Below, one piece after another: positions 17,956 to 27,801 of a DNA stretch of 64,000 nt (the first letter of the stretch is position 1; each line of letters starts with the position of its first letter). The notes under the pieces were generated by a model that had not been told where the DNA came from, did not search any database, and was given only the letters and a program-made list of their open reading frames with translations. The DNA comes from Streptomyces olivochromogenes (GTDB taxonomy: Bacteria > Actinomycetota > Actinomycetes > Streptomycetales > Streptomycetaceae). The translations under genes and the position numbers were made by a program. The stretch spans positions 21,116 through 85,115 of the forward strand of contig NZ_JADDRL010000035.1 of NCBI RefSeq assembly GCF_021538895.1, given 5' to 3'.

Positions 17956-18677
17956 CAGCTGCTCTCATCCTCCAGAGCATCGAACGGGTCATGCGGCGAA
18001 ACACTGGCCGGGACGCCCGGTGCCGGCACCGTGGTGGTGATGACGGTGCGCAGGGCGTGGCGGCGGTGTGCGGCGGCGAAGCTCAGAGGCTGATCGCGCA
18101 GAGCATCGGCGGCGCTCTGCTCTCCGGCGGCTGCCTCCCGCAGCACGGTCAGGTCTTGCTGTGCCCGGGCAGGGTGGCGCCTGCGGTACCAGGCGGATGC
18201 CTGCCACGGTATTTCGGCGAGCACGTCTTCAAGGCGGGCTCCGATGTGCAGGCCCAGTTCGACCGGCCCGGCCGGCGGGCAGGAGCGGCGGCCGAGGAAG
18301 GGCGGGTACACCGGTGCCCTCACTGCGGCGTCCAGCATCTCCAGGAGGGCCTGTTCGCCTTCGACCGCAGCAACGAAGACGGCGTCGGCGAGGTAGAAAC
18401 GCTCCGACAGCGGCATGGATTTGCCGGTGATGCCGTGGTGGGCGGTGTGGAAGTCCCGGATACGGGTGCCCGGCTGGTCGATCCGTACTCCGAATCGCAG
18501 CGCGGCCAGGGGTGCCAGTTGCGTGTCGTCGCCGCGTTCGATTCCTGCCGCGGCGGCGAGCATGCCGATGACGCCGCTTTTGGTGGGGGCGGATTCGGTG
18601 GTGCGGCGGGTGAAGCGGGCCGAGGCTCCCCATGACTGCAGAGGGCCTGCCAGCCGCAGTGCGAGCACGCTGCTCAT
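17955..18677 (-). CDS. cas5e: Cas5e Cascade subunit (CasD)
   Basis: The 240 residues begin with the Cas5 signature LALRLAGPLQSWGASARFTR, followed by APTKSGVIGMLAAAAG. Cas5e caps the 5' handle of the crRNA within Cascade. A hallmark PVYPPFLGRRSCPPAGP loop is present mid-protein. The gene overlaps cas7 by four bases. Confidence 0.95.
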   Translation of the reverse strand: MSSVLALRLAGPLQSWGASARFTRRTTESAPTKSGVIGMLAAAAGIERGDDTQLAPLAALRFGVRIDQPGTRIRDFHTAHHGITGKSMPLSERFYLADAVFVAAVEGEQALLEMLDAAVRAPVYPPFLGRRSCPPAGPVELGLHIGARLEDVLAEIPWQASAWYRRRHPARAQQDLTVLREAAAGEQSAADALRDQPLSFAAAHRRHALRTVITTTVPAPGVPASVSPHDPFDALEDESS

Positions 18678-19867
18678 GCGGGCTTCTCCAGCCTTTCAGC
18701 CACGGCCCGGCCGACGGCGGCGACGAGATCGCTCAGGGTGTCGGACTCGGTGCCCAGGTCGGCGAGCTTGAGGGTGTTCGGGCCGACGCGCAGCACCCAG
18801 GTGAGGGTGGACTCCTCGTCGCCGTAGGCGCGTTCGATGTCCGGGACGTAGGCGGCGAGCCGGTCGGCGGCCTCCCGGACATGGCCTCCTTGGTCCCCGC
18901 GGACGGGTTCCTCGAAGGCGGCGACGAAGCTGACCGGCCGGGTGGTGCGGAGCTTGACCACGACGGCGTCCGGCAGGGTGTGATGCCCGAACGTGTTGAT
19001 TTTTCCGGTGGGCAGCGAGGCGATGAAGCTGTGCACGAACGCCTCGACGGCGCGGCGTACCGGCTCGGTGCGCGGCTCGTCCTCCCGCAAGCCCTGCCCG
19101 AGGTTGGCGGCGAGCTGATGCACTCCGAGGGCCGCGTAGCGGTAGAGGGTGGCGGAGTTGAAGTCGACGGTGCCGATCATCCCGGCACCGGTTTCCTCGT
19201 CGGTGTTCTCGTCATCGACGGCGGTGTAGTAGTCGGACTCGTTCTCCACGCGGTGGACGCTGATGGCGTGGGCGACCTGCACCGCTGCGTCGACACTGAA
19301 GTCGGCGGCATCGGCGACCATCCGACCGAACAGAGCGATGTCGACGGAGTGGCGACTGTCGGCGATCTCCTTGACCTGCTCCTTGTTCTTCTTGTCCTTG
19401 AAGAACGCCGTGATGTCGCCGGCGCCGTCGACTGCGAGGCGGGCCAGACCGTCCAGCTGCCGGGCGCTGAGGAAGACCAGGTACTTCGCTTCCGGTGCCG
19501 GGGTGGTCTCGGAATCCTTGGCGGCGTCGGCTTTCCGCTTGGGCACCTCGGTCTTCAGGCCGGTCGCTTTGATCGTCTCGTCGGCGATCGTCAGAGCCGC
19601 ATCCCCGTTGAGGGAGGGATCGAGGTCGGTGATGCGCTTGGCAAGGACTTCCACGACCTTCTTGGTCCGCACCCCGAGCTCGTTGGGCTCCAGCAGGTGC
19701 TCATCGGCGAAGTAGGTGCGCGTTGCCCGCTTCCAGGCCTGGCTGGAGACCCTGGCACGCGGCACGCCTCCGTAGATGGCGGACTTGGGGGCGCCGGTGT
19801 CGTCGCGATTGAGGTTGCTGGGCGGGACGGTCTGCAGGGCGTGCACGTCCAGGAAGATGCGGTTCAC
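18674..19867 (-). CDS. cas7e: Cas7e Cascade backbone subunit (CasC/Cse4)
   Basis: The GTG at 19867 gives 397 residues beginning MNRIFLDVHALQTVPPSNLN, then AIYGGVPRARVSSQAWKRA, both typical of Cas7e. This subunit forms the helical filament along the spacer part of the crRNA. A longer upstream frame exists, but the GTG start overlaps the cse2 stop by four bases and matches family length. Confidence 0.95.
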   Translation of the reverse strand: MNRIFLDVHALQTVPPSNLNRDDTGAPKSAIYGGVPRARVSSQAWKRATRTYFADEHLLEPNELGVRTKKVVEVLAKRITDLDPSLNGDAALTIADETIKATGLKTEVPKRKADAAKDSETTPAPEAKYLVFLSARQLDGLARLAVDGAGDITAFFKDKKNKEQVKEIADSRHSVDIALFGRMVADAADFSVDAAVQVAHAISVHRVENESDYYTAVDDENTDEETGAGMIGTVDFNSATLYRYAALGVHQLAANLGQGLREDEPRTEPVRRAVEAFVHSFIASLPTGKINTFGHHTLPDAVVVKLRTTRPVSFVAAFEEPVRGDQGGHVREAADRLAAYVPDIERAYGDEESTLTWVLRVGPNTLKLADLGTESDTLSDLVAAVGRAVAERLEKPA

Positions 19868-20550
19868 GAGGCGTCCTTGTCGCTGTGTTCGGGGCTGAGG
19901 GTGGTGGTGTCGCTGCTCGCACCGGTGGATTGAGGCGCCGGTTCCTGCCAGGAGTGAAAGGAGCGGCCCCACTCGCGGCGGACAGTGTCGGCTCCGCCAG
20001 GCCACTGCCAGGTGTAGAGCTGTCCCGCGAGCAGGCCGTAGTCCAGCGGGATGTCCGCACGGCGCAGCAGGACGATCAACTCGCGCAGCCGTTGGGACAA
20101 TGCGGTCAGGTCCGGTGCGGTGCCAGCGCGCACCAGGCGCTTGCGGACGGGCTCGTCGATGTCGTTCGGCGGCATCAGCCGCCGAACCGACGCGCCCAAA
20201 CCCGTCGGCCGCATGCGGGCGTGCGGCCGGTGCATGCGCACGCCGCGGGACTGCTGATGCAGAGCCCACAGCGTGAGCGCCGCGTGCACCGCGTTCTCGG
20301 CGCGGAGCAGTTCCTCCTCACCCAGAAGCCGGACGCCCTCAACACGGGAGTGCAGGGGGCTGGTGTCGACCAGCGTCCACAGGTCAGGCAGGTCGGCAGC
20401 GTCCCGGCCTGCGCCGCGGCGCAGACGGGCGAGCGCCGCAACGTCCTTGGGACTGTCGCGGAGATAGCCCTCCTGCCACGTGGTGATCCGTGCGGCGGCG
20501 AGGTCGGCGACCCGCGAACGGACCGACGGCGGGGCAGAAACGGTGGTCAT
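19864..20550 (-). CDS. cse2: Cse2 small subunit of Cascade (CasB/Cas11e)
   Basis: The 228-residue protein is largely helical, with GYLRDSPKDVAALARLRRGA and LTLWALHQQSRGVRMHRP motifs typical of Cse2. Two copies normally form the belly of Cascade and stabilise the displaced target strand. The C-terminus is extended and Ser/Thr-rich. It overlaps its neighbours on both sides by four bases. Confidence 0.93.
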   Translation of the reverse strand: MTTVSAPPSVRSRVADLAAARITTWQEGYLRDSPKDVAALARLRRGAGRDAADLPDLWTLVDTSPLHSRVEGVRLLGEEELLRAENAVHAALTLWALHQQSRGVRMHRPHARMRPTGLGASVRRLMPPNDIDEPVRKRLVRAGTAPDLTALSQRLRELIVLLRRADIPLDYGLLAGQLYTWQWPGGADTVRREWGRSFHSWQEPAPQSTGASSDTTTLSPEHSDKDAS

Positions 20551-22286
20551 ACGTCAACCTTCGAATCGGTCGCGGGATTATCAGACTCGGTCGCAGCAGA
20601 GACGACCGGGCCGGGCAGGCCGGTACCGGCTGCACTGTCGTCGGCCCGTGCGGACAATCCGTGAGGATCGGCCAGGGCTTTCGTCAGGCGCACGCGGAAC
20701 CACTTGTCGGCCAGACCCGCATTCAGCCATCGCGTGCCCTTCTTGTCGGTGACCGTCCTGCCCTGCCAGGCGGCGTCGCCCGCATCTTTGATGAGGCCTT
20801 CGCCGAGCCGACTGACGATGCGGTGCACTTCGCATTGCCAGGCGCGCCGCCGCTCGAACGGATCACCGGCCTCCCCCAGCGCGGCAAGCCAGGTGCGGTA
20901 GGGGGCCTCAAGTTCGGCGAAGCCGCGATCCCTGGCGGCCGATCGGGCCCCCTCCCCCTCGGCGCCGGCCGCGCGAGCCAGGTCGGTGGCGAGGTCGCCC
21001 AGCGCCCGCACGGCGAGGTCGGCGTCTTCCGCCGCGCCGATCGCCTGCCGGGCACAGGCGCGGTCCTGCCGGTGCAGCAGCACGACCGGCATGGCGAGGT
21101 AGTCGTCGACGATGTCGTCGATCACCGACTGTTGCGTCCCGTACGCGGCACCGATGATGCGGGCCCGCACCAGGAAGCTGCGCGGCAGTTCCCCCTCGGT
21201 GACCAGACGGGCCATCCACTCCAGGATCCCGGGACGCAGATACGGGGCAGCCTCCGCGCCCTGCACCGTCTCCAGCCGGTCGGCGACGAGCGAGGCGATG
21301 CCCCGCCACGCGGCACGGGCCGGGTCATGCTCCCGGGGCAGGTAGACCGGTGACTGGCGCAGCTTCTTCTCCTGTGCCGTGCTGCGCCGCCAGGCGGTCA
21401 TCGGCTCATGCCGGTGCATGTTCCGGGAGGTGAGCGGGTCACCGTAGCCGAGGACCACCCCGTACACGCCGTCCTGGTCGTGGTGCAGGCGCAGGCGGCG
21501 TGTCTGCCAGGTGTACAGGTCGCGCAGGCCGGTGGGGGTGCGTTCAGTGCCGCCGGGACCGCACGGCTCACGCCGCCAGGCCGGCCGGTCATCGGCCGCG
21601 ATGTCCAGTGCATCGGTGTCGGCCGCCACCAGGTTCAGCAGCAGCGTCTCGCGCAGCGTGTCCCCTTCCGCAAGAACACCGCCAAGCCCGCCGGCCCACC
21701 CGGTACCGAGCGGGTACACCTTGCCGCCCTTGACCCGCTTGTCCCCGACCGCACCGGACTTGATCCCGGAGGTGTCATAGGCGTGCGCGTGGACGACCCA
21801 GCGGGCCGCCTCGGCGAAGGCAAGGCGTTCGACGGTGGGCATCCGAGCAGTGAAAAAGGGCTCCCCGTTGGGTACGTCAGCCACGATCCGGTTCAAGGAG
21901 AAGACCTCGTCCTTCGCCGTCCGCAGCCCAGCGGTCTGGAAGAACGGCGCGACAGGGTGAACAAGGTCGAAGCGTTCACGGTGGGCATCCAGATACGCCC
22001 CGACCTGCGCGAAGCACTGCGCATCGGCCCACAGCTCGCCCCAGTGGACGATGTCCCGGGGACCGTCAAGGACGTCGTGCGCGATGGCCAGGAGCAGCCG
22101 AAGCAGGGCGAACTCCTGAGTGGGCAGGTCCCCCACGATGCGCCGCACCTCACCGGCCTGGGCGAACACTTGACGCAGCGACAGCTCCTCCTGCCGGCCG
22201 TCACAGCGCAGGACCCCGATCCACGGCTCGGCGGTCAAGTCGAATAACGGGATGCCGGCCGTGCTGCTCCCGGTCGGTTCAGTCAC
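20547..22286 (-). CDS. cse1: Cse1 large subunit of Cascade (CasA/Cas8e)
   Basis: The 579 residues begin with IPLFDLTAEPWIGVLRCDGR, a conserved Cse1 opening, and include an L1-type loop region and a C-terminal four-helix bundle (ALGDLATDLARAAGAEGEG). Cse1 recognises the PAM and recruits Cas3. The ATG start overlaps the end of cas3 by eight bases. Confidence 0.95.
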   Translation of the reverse strand: MTEPTGSSTAGIPLFDLTAEPWIGVLRCDGRQEELSLRQVFAQAGEVRRIVGDLPTQEFALLRLLLAIAHDVLDGPRDIVHWGELWADAQCFAQVGAYLDAHRERFDLVHPVAPFFQTAGLRTAKDEVFSLNRIVADVPNGEPFFTARMPTVERLAFAEAARWVVHAHAYDTSGIKSGAVGDKRVKGGKVYPLGTGWAGGLGGVLAEGDTLRETLLLNLVAADTDALDIAADDRPAWRREPCGPGGTERTPTGLRDLYTWQTRRLRLHHDQDGVYGVVLGYGDPLTSRNMHRHEPMTAWRRSTAQEKKLRQSPVYLPREHDPARAAWRGIASLVADRLETVQGAEAAPYLRPGILEWMARLVTEGELPRSFLVRARIIGAAYGTQQSVIDDIVDDYLAMPVVLLHRQDRACARQAIGAAEDADLAVRALGDLATDLARAAGAEGEGARSAARDRGFAELEAPYRTWLAALGEAGDPFERRRAWQCEVHRIVSRLGEGLIKDAGDAAWQGRTVTDKKGTRWLNAGLADKWFRVRLTKALADPHGLSARADDSAAGTGLPGPVVSAATESDNPATDSKVDV

Positions 22287-25170
22287 GGATCACCTCCAGG
22301 CCGTCGAAGGGGCTGTAGCGAAGCGCAAATCCTGCCAGCCGGGTCTGACAATCCTCATCGAGCGCAAGAATCAGCTGGTCAGACAGCCACGGACTGTCCT
22401 TGCCCTGCCACGCGGGCACATACAGCTGCTCCAGTTCCGCGATCGCCCGGTCCAGGGTCTCGGCATAGGAGAACTGGATGGGAAGCCGCAGCCCGCAACT
22501 GGCCGCCGCCCGCGCCACGAACGACGCAGGGGCCTGATCCTGCGGCAGCACGAGACCACCGCGCGCCCGCCCCTTCCTGTCCGCCTCCAGCCACGGCAGG
22601 GTGGCCAGCGCGCCATCGGCACGCCGCTGCACGACGACGACCTCAAGGCTCTCCCGGCTGTCGCGGACCTGCGCCCGCCCGGCCCGGGTGTCGTCAGCGT
22701 CGCCCACCCCGGCTGCCACCCAGCCGAACAGAGGCCGGCCGGGGCGGCCGACGTCACCGAGCCGGAACACCGCCGCCCGCCCTTCCTGGTCGGCCCGATG
22801 CCCCTCGAACTGCGCACGCGCCTCCTGCAGCACCTGCGCCCAAGACTCTGGCCCGACCGACGCCTCGCCGTACGCCCCTTGCACGAGCGGACTGATATCC
22901 GCAGGAAGCCGCACGCAACGCTGCCGCCCGCCGTCGAGATGGGGCCCCAGCACCGCAGCCGACCGCAGCAGCGCATACGCCCCGTACACCGCGACCGACC
23001 CGCGCACTGGGGCGGGCACCTCCATCTCCCAGTCGGCACCCGTCAGCAGACACAGTGCCTTCTGCAGCCGCACAGGCCGATCTTCCTGGTTTTCCCCGCG
23101 CTGATGGCGGTGCAGCCGGCCCATCCGCTGCAGCAGCAGGTCCACCGGGCACAAGTCGCTGACGAGCAGGTCGAAGTCCACATCCAAGGACTGCTCGGCC
23201 ACCTGGCTGGCCACCACGATGTGCCTGCCCACCGGCCTGCTCGTCTCCTTGCCGGGCGGCCCGAACCGCATCCGCAGATCACTGTCTTTGCCCGCACGGT
23301 CGACGTCGACGAAACAAGAGTGCGCGACCGTGACAGCACCGTCACCGAACCTCTCCTTCAGCACCCCCGCGGTCTCCAGCACCCGCTTGACCGTGTTCCG
23401 CACGACCAAGACGCAGCCCCCGTCCACCAGCTCCCTCTCCAGCCGGTCGGCGAGAACATCCAGGCCATCGGCAAGGCGCTCCAACCGCACATCCGTGGTC
23501 CGGGCCGAAGCCTGCGGACAGCGAACCACCGGAACGCCACCGGGGGTGACCGCGGTCAGCAACGGATACTCCCGAATGCCCTCGACAGCCTCGGTCGGGT
23601 CCGCGGTACCCGCGTATGCCTCGACCAACTGCCGTCGGCGCGCGGCAGGCAGGGTCGCGGACAGCACGACCACCGGAACCTTGTAGGCCCCCAGCCAGGC
23701 CAGCACCCGGTCCAGATACACGCTCATATAGGCGTCGTAGGCATGCGCCTCGTCGATCACGACGACCTTGCCCGCGACAGCGAGGTGACGCAGCGCCAGG
23801 TGTCGGCTCTTCAGCCCGGCGAAGAGCAGCTGGTCGACTGTACCGGCCACGAACGACGCCAGCATCGCCCGCTTACGACCGCGCAGCCAGGCATGCGCCA
23901 CAAGCTCAGCACTCGCACACCGCGCCCGGTCCCCCGACCCATCGGCAGACACCACAGCATCCAGATCGACCGCGGCAACCCGCCCGCCCCGCGCCAGCAG
24001 CCCGGCGAAGTCCTCATTGAGAGCCGCTTTGGAGTGGGCCAGATGCACCGAGTGCCGGGCACCGCCGTCACCGGGCAATCGCTTCAGCCACTTCAGCAGA
24101 CGCGAGAACATGGCGTTGCCCGTCGCCATCGTGGGCAACGCAAAAAACACCCCACCCGCACCCGACCGCGCCGCGAACACCTCGGCCACAGCAAGCGCGG
24201 CCTCGGTCTTCCCCTCCCCCATCGGCGCCTCGATCACCATCAGCCCCGGCACAGCCATCTCCCGGGCAAGCCCCACAGCCGCTTCCTGAACCGGCCGAAC
24301 CTTCGCTCCCACCGGAAGCCCGAACCGGGACACCAGCAACTCCTGCGCATCCCCCACGGGCTCCTCCGCCCGCCACGGCGCCGGCAGATCCAGCCCCCGC
24401 CACGCGGCCGCCAGACGCTCCTGGCCACTACAAGACGCCGCATCCGGGAAGTACGGGAAAAGGTCAGGGTTGCTGGCGATCCAGTCCGACACGATGACCA
24501 CGGCAGTGAGCAAGACCTGCACAGGCTGCGGCAGCTTCACTGTCCGCCACGCCTCAAGCCTGTCCTCCACGCCGAAATGCTGCGCGGTTGCCTCGAGCAA
24601 CTCATGCTGCACAGCTCGCCATGCCCCGCTACTGCGACCCGGAGTACGCAGCAGCTCCTCATGGTCGTACAGGGCCTTGATCTGGCCGTTCTCCGGCGGC
24701 ACCCCATGATGGCCACCGACAGCGACAGTGAACTGCCCCGTCTGCTTCGGCACCCACCCGTGCCGCTCCTCCAACCACTCACCGAGCAGCACTTGCCCAG
24801 CCAGCCCGTGCGGCGCAAGCCGCCGATCCGGGCCCATCGCCTGGCGGGATCGCATCTCAAGACCCTGTTCCCGCATGGCATCGGCAAGTTGATCCACCTG
24901 GCAGGCGAATGCTGGGGTGGCCTTGCCGATGTCGTGCACACCCGCGAGCCAGACGACGAGCTTGCGCCCGTCCACTTCCCCACCGGGCAACGGCTCAGCG
25001 ATCAGCCTCCGCAGACCAGCAGGCAGCCACTCGTCCCACAGCAGGCCGGCTACCGCAGCACTGTCCTCTATGTGCCGCCACAACGGCAGCCAGCCGTCCG
25101 TACCAGGCTCGTACTTGGCCCACGCCGACCTGGCGGGCTTCCCTAGCTGGCCACTCAGCCCTAACTGCAA
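22279..25170 (-). CDS. cas3: Cas3 nuclease-helicase (type I)
   Basis: All Cas3 parts are present: an HD nuclease domain (WLAGVHDIGKATPAFA, then GGHHG), a Walker A motif (IEAPMGEGKTEAAL), a DEAH box (VVVIDEAHAYD), motif III (LSATLP) and motif VI region (QVAEQSLDVDFD, LLQRMGRLHRH). Cas3 unwinds and degrades the target strand once recruited by Cascade. I place the start at a TTG (25170) preceded by GAGGGGG; a longer in-frame extension to 25374 has poor codon bias and lacks family similarity. It is the first gene of the eight-gene operon. Confidence 0.93.
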   Translation of the reverse strand: MQLGLSGQLGKPARSAWAKYEPGTDGWLPLWRHIEDSAAVAGLLWDEWLPAGLRRLIAEPLPGGEVDGRKLVVWLAGVHDIGKATPAFACQVDQLADAMREQGLEMRSRQAMGPDRRLAPHGLAGQVLLGEWLEERHGWVPKQTGQFTVAVGGHHGVPPENGQIKALYDHEELLRTPGRSSGAWRAVQHELLEATAQHFGVEDRLEAWRTVKLPQPVQVLLTAVVIVSDWIASNPDLFPYFPDAASCSGQERLAAAWRGLDLPAPWRAEEPVGDAQELLVSRFGLPVGAKVRPVQEAAVGLAREMAVPGLMVIEAPMGEGKTEAALAVAEVFAARSGAGGVFFALPTMATGNAMFSRLLKWLKRLPGDGGARHSVHLAHSKAALNEDFAGLLARGGRVAAVDLDAVVSADGSGDRARCASAELVAHAWLRGRKRAMLASFVAGTVDQLLFAGLKSRHLALRHLAVAGKVVVIDEAHAYDAYMSVYLDRVLAWLGAYKVPVVVLSATLPAARRRQLVEAYAGTADPTEAVEGIREYPLLTAVTPGGVPVVRCPQASARTTDVRLERLADGLDVLADRLERELVDGGCVLVVRNTVKRVLETAGVLKERFGDGAVTVAHSCFVDVDRAGKDSDLRMRFGPPGKETSRPVGRHIVVASQVAEQSLDVDFDLLVSDLCPVDLLLQRMGRLHRHQRGENQEDRPVRLQKALCLLTGADWEMEVPAPVRGSVAVYGAYALLRSAAVLGPHLDGGRQRCVRLPADISPLVQGAYGEASVGPESWAQVLQEARAQFEGHRADQEGRAAVFRLGDVGRPGRPLFGWVAAGVGDADDTRAGRAQVRDSRESLEVVVVQRRADGALATLPWLEADRKGRARGGLVLPQDQAPASFVARAAASCGLRLPIQFSYAETLDRAIAELEQLYVPAWQGKDSPWLSDQLILALDEDCQTRLAGFALRYSPFDGLEVIRD

Positions 25171-25394
25171 TGCGCCCCCTCGAACAGGCCATGTCTGATG
25201 AATACAGCAAGCGCTCACACAAGGTGACTGCTTCTGGCATAGAGACCCCGGCATGCAACTGGCAGCCCATAGCGACCTGGGGTTGTCGCAGCCGCCGTTC
25301 GGCGCCAACTGCACTGTGATCAGGGGTGTTTGACACCTCAGGTTTGGGTGCCCCAGTATCGCCACCAACTGCACAACGATTCAAGGGGAGTCCG

Positions 25395-25613
25395 ATGCCC
25401 GGGTGGTTACGATGGCTACTGGTGATCGCAGGAGTGATCGTCATCTTCTGGTTGACTCTCCTGCTGGGCAGGTTCTTGCCCTTCGGAGAGCCCGATGACG
25501 ATGCGGTCAGATGGGGGATCGCAACGGCGCTGGCAAGCGCCGTCTCTGCCGTTGCAGGGTTGCCCATGGTCCGCTGGGCGGAGGCAAAACCAGGCCACTC
25601 CCAGGACTCATGA
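25395..25613 (+). CDS. Small two-span membrane protein
   Basis: The ATG at 25395 follows GGGGAG. The 72 residues contain WLLVIAGVIVIFWLTLLLG and a second, weaker span (GIATALASAVSAVAGLPM). It is divergent from cas3 and ends about 90 bases before the next CRISPR block. The function is unknown. Confidence 0.6.
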   Translation: MPGWLRWLLVIAGVIVIFWLTLLLGRFLPFGEPDDDAVRWGIATALASAVSAVAGLPMVRWAEAKPGHSQDS

Positions 25614-25705
25614 GCCTTGAAACCCGCCTGCACAGGCAGAGGATGGCGTGACTAAGCTCGCGCACCGAACCAGCAAGACTTTCGCTGGCCACGATGCACC
25701 TACTC

Positions 25706-26210
25706 GTGCTCCCCATCTCCATGGGGATGGTCCCGATTCCAGGGGCGTACCGTCTTGCTCCCCGCACCCGCGGGGATGGTTCCCATCCACGCCCGTACGC
25801 GGTTCGAGGCGGAGCGTGCTCCCCACAGACGCGGGGATGGTCCCTTGGCGTACGCGGCGTCACGCTTGGGGGTGGCGTGCTCCCCGCAGACGCGGAGATG
25901 GTTCTGAGTACGACCGGCTGCGGCTGCGGAAGCTGCAGTGCTGCCCACACCAGCGGGAATGTCCCCATGCCGATGAGCGAGTTCGCGAAGTACCGCTCCT
26001 GCTCCCCGCTCAGGCGGGGATGGTCCCACCGTCTGCATGGCGAATATCTGGGGCATATGGTGCTCCCCGCGCGAGCGGGGATGGTCCTGTCGTTACGACC
26101 GCGATAATCAGGAATGTGGTGCTCCCTGTGCAGACGGGGCTGGTCCCACGCGGATGCCCGGCCGTGTCCTGAGGGGCGCGTGCTGCCCGCTCGCGCGGGG
26201 ATGGTCGGGA
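25706..26210 (+). CRISPR. Degenerate type I-E repeat block, about 9 repeats
   Basis: Nine copies of a type I-E repeat are recognisable on the plus strand, mostly 61 bases apart. They are heavily mutated: arms such as CTGCCCACACCAGCGGGAAT at 25941 and CTCCCTGTGCAGACGGGGC at 26122 no longer pair fully. The copy at 26060 (GTGCTCCCCGCGCGAGCGGG) is the best preserved. The first interval is only 49 bases. Decay of this degree suggests the block is no longer processed or extended. Confidence 0.85.
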
Positions 26211-26322
26211 GGATTTGACGGGCGGTGGATGCCGCGACGGATCGGCCCGAACCACTTTCTTGTCCAGGTCTGTCAGCGGCCCGGGTCAGGATGGCAGACA
26301 CTGTGGGTGGGGAGGGGCGAGA

Positions 26323-27120
26323 ATGAGAAGACAGGATCTCGCGGACGCACTGGACGCCGAGTTGATGAAGAGGCTGCTGCCGACATCCGCCATCCAAACC
26401 TTGGGTGCATGGTTGTCTGGGGCTGGCGCTCGGTACGCGGCCGGGGTCGGCGGTCACGCCGTGGAGTACACCCCTATGCACTGGGCAGGTGTCGAGCCGT
26501 GGCCTGACCGGTTTTCTGAGCTGACACAGGCGCGGACCGCGATGGTCAGTCGTGCCCAGGTGGTCGCGGCTGTGGGGGAGGCAGTCGAACGTCGCGAGTG
26601 GTCCGAGGCTCTTGTGGCGTCGTATGTGTGGGGACAGGGCAGAACGGGATACGGTCCCCACCGCCTCAAGGAGATCTTGGCGGAGCCGGCGGTCGCACCT
26701 GCACTGGCGGAGGCAGCTTCGGTGCTTAAGGAGGACAACGCGGCCGCGGCTTATCGTGTTCTGTACGGAGCGGTGAAGGGACTGGGCCCGGCCTTCTTCA
26801 CCAAACTCTTCTATTTCCTGGACCTGGCTGTGGATGGCCCGAGTTCTCCGCGAGCACTGATCCTCGACCAGAGGGTCGCGAACATTCTGCGTGCCCACGC
26901 TACGCGAGTCGGGTTGGCCATGGGCCTGCCGTCTGTGGCGGCTGTGGCTGACTGGATCTGGTCTGACGGCGGCTGGACGCCACACCGGTACGACGTCTAT
27001 CTGGAGTGGATGACCGCCGCAGCCGGGCAGCTTGCCGAGTCTGGAGTCGGGTGGCCTGTCGCGAGCCCGGACCTGCTAGAACTGGCGCTCTTCAGCGGGG
27101 TTTGGGACCCAACAGCCTAG
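26323..27120 (+). CDS. OGG-fold (8-oxoguanine DNA glycosylase-like) protein
   Basis: The ATG at 26323, preceded by GGGAGGGGCGA, gives 265 residues. Motifs include VVAAVGEAVERREWSEALVA, YVWGQGRTGYGPHRLKEIL and the helix-hairpin-helix-like AVKGLGPAFFTKLFYFLDLA, then RALILDQRVANILR. These resemble small bacterial OGG-fold proteins annotated in prophage and defence contexts. A base-excision or DNA-recognition role is inferred. It sits between two blocks of CRISPR repeats, so it probably entered an older array. Confidence 0.65.
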   Translation: MRRQDLADALDAELMKRLLPTSAIQTLGAWLSGAGARYAAGVGGHAVEYTPMHWAGVEPWPDRFSELTQARTAMVSRAQVVAAVGEAVERREWSEALVASYVWGQGRTGYGPHRLKEILAEPAVAPALAEAASVLKEDNAAAAYRVLYGAVKGLGPAFFTKLFYFLDLAVDGPSSPRALILDQRVANILRAHATRVGLAMGLPSVAAVADWIWSDGGWTPHRYDVYLEWMTAAAGQLAESGVGWPVASPDLLELALFSGVWDPTA

Positions 27121-27376
27121 TATCACCGCTGGTCCCGCGAAGGCGGGCTACCCGGGCCAGGGGCCCGGCCTGCTCCCCGCAACTACAGGGAGGAGATCCT
27201 CCCTTAGGCGTGAGCCAACGTGCTCCGTGTGCCGAGGGGATGAGCCTTGAATTCCCGTCCGTGCAGCGGAGGTGGGGTCCGCCAGCAACATCCCTTCTAC
27301 GGCGGCAGGTCGATATGTCCGTTTCGGCGAAAGTACTGAACTACAAGCCTGTTGCCCGATAGATATGCAGGTCAGC
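27121..27376 (+). repeat. Remains of CRISPR repeats between array blocks
   Basis: CTGCTCCCCGCAACTACAGG near 27171 and GTGCTCCGTGTGCCGAGGGG near 27220 look like strongly mutated type I-E repeats. The rest of the stretch is unrecognisable. They suggest that the block at 25706 and the block at 27377 were once continuous or related. Confidence 0.45.
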
Positions 27377-27527
27377 CTGCTCCCCGCACCCGCGGGGATG
27401 GTCCCACGCCGAGGACGTCGAGGGTGCACGACGTGCTCTGCTCCCCGCACCCGCGGGGATGGTCCCGCCGAGTGGCGGCGGATGCGGGACACCGACCCCT
27501 GCTCCCCGCACCCGCGGGGATGGTCCC
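27377..27527 (+). CRISPR. Short type I-E array, 3 identical repeats
   Basis: Three perfect 29-base repeats start at 27377, 27438 and 27499, each with stem CCCCGC/GCGGGG and loop ACCC, separated by two 32-base spacers. This repeat variant is identical to the first two repeats of the next block (30197 and 30258). The NACHT gene therefore lies between two pieces carrying the same repeat variant. Confidence 0.92.
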
Positions 27528-27801
27528 GACCGGCAGGGTCTACCGACGGAATTCGCTGGCCTGCGGAAACGTGGCCCGCGTTGTGTGGATTTCCCGTGCT
27601 GGACCGTCAAGGTTCCCGGGTGAACTATCACGTGTCTCCCTGACGATGAGGTAGCCCCCGAAGTGTGACCAGCGGTGCCTCAGACGGAGTGAGACTTCGG
27701 TGGGCGGCCCGTCCCAGTCAACTCGAGGTTAGGGGCTCCTTGGGCTGCCGACGGAACTACCGACCTGGGTCTCAGCGGGTTGCCCTTGTGTAGCGATCTT
27801 C
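27528..27801. other. Stretch between the 3-repeat array and the NACHT gene
   Basis: No gene or further repeat was recognised. It presumably contains the NACHT promoter. The first 32 bases may be a leftover spacer. Confidence 0.3.

Noticed and set aside
18632..19933. Plus-strand frame of over 430 codons opposite cas5/cas7
   Set aside because: Antisense shadow of cas7e, which matches its family over its full length.
22252..25146. Very long open frame on the plus strand opposite cas3
   Set aside because: It mirrors cas3 exactly, has reversed codon bias and low-complexity Arg/His/Pro content; the minus strand shows all Cas3 motifs.
25171..25374. N-terminal extension of Cas3
   Set aside because: The extra 68 codons are Cys-rich, lack Streptomyces codon bias and do not resemble Cas3; a TTG with a ribosome site at 25170 fits better.
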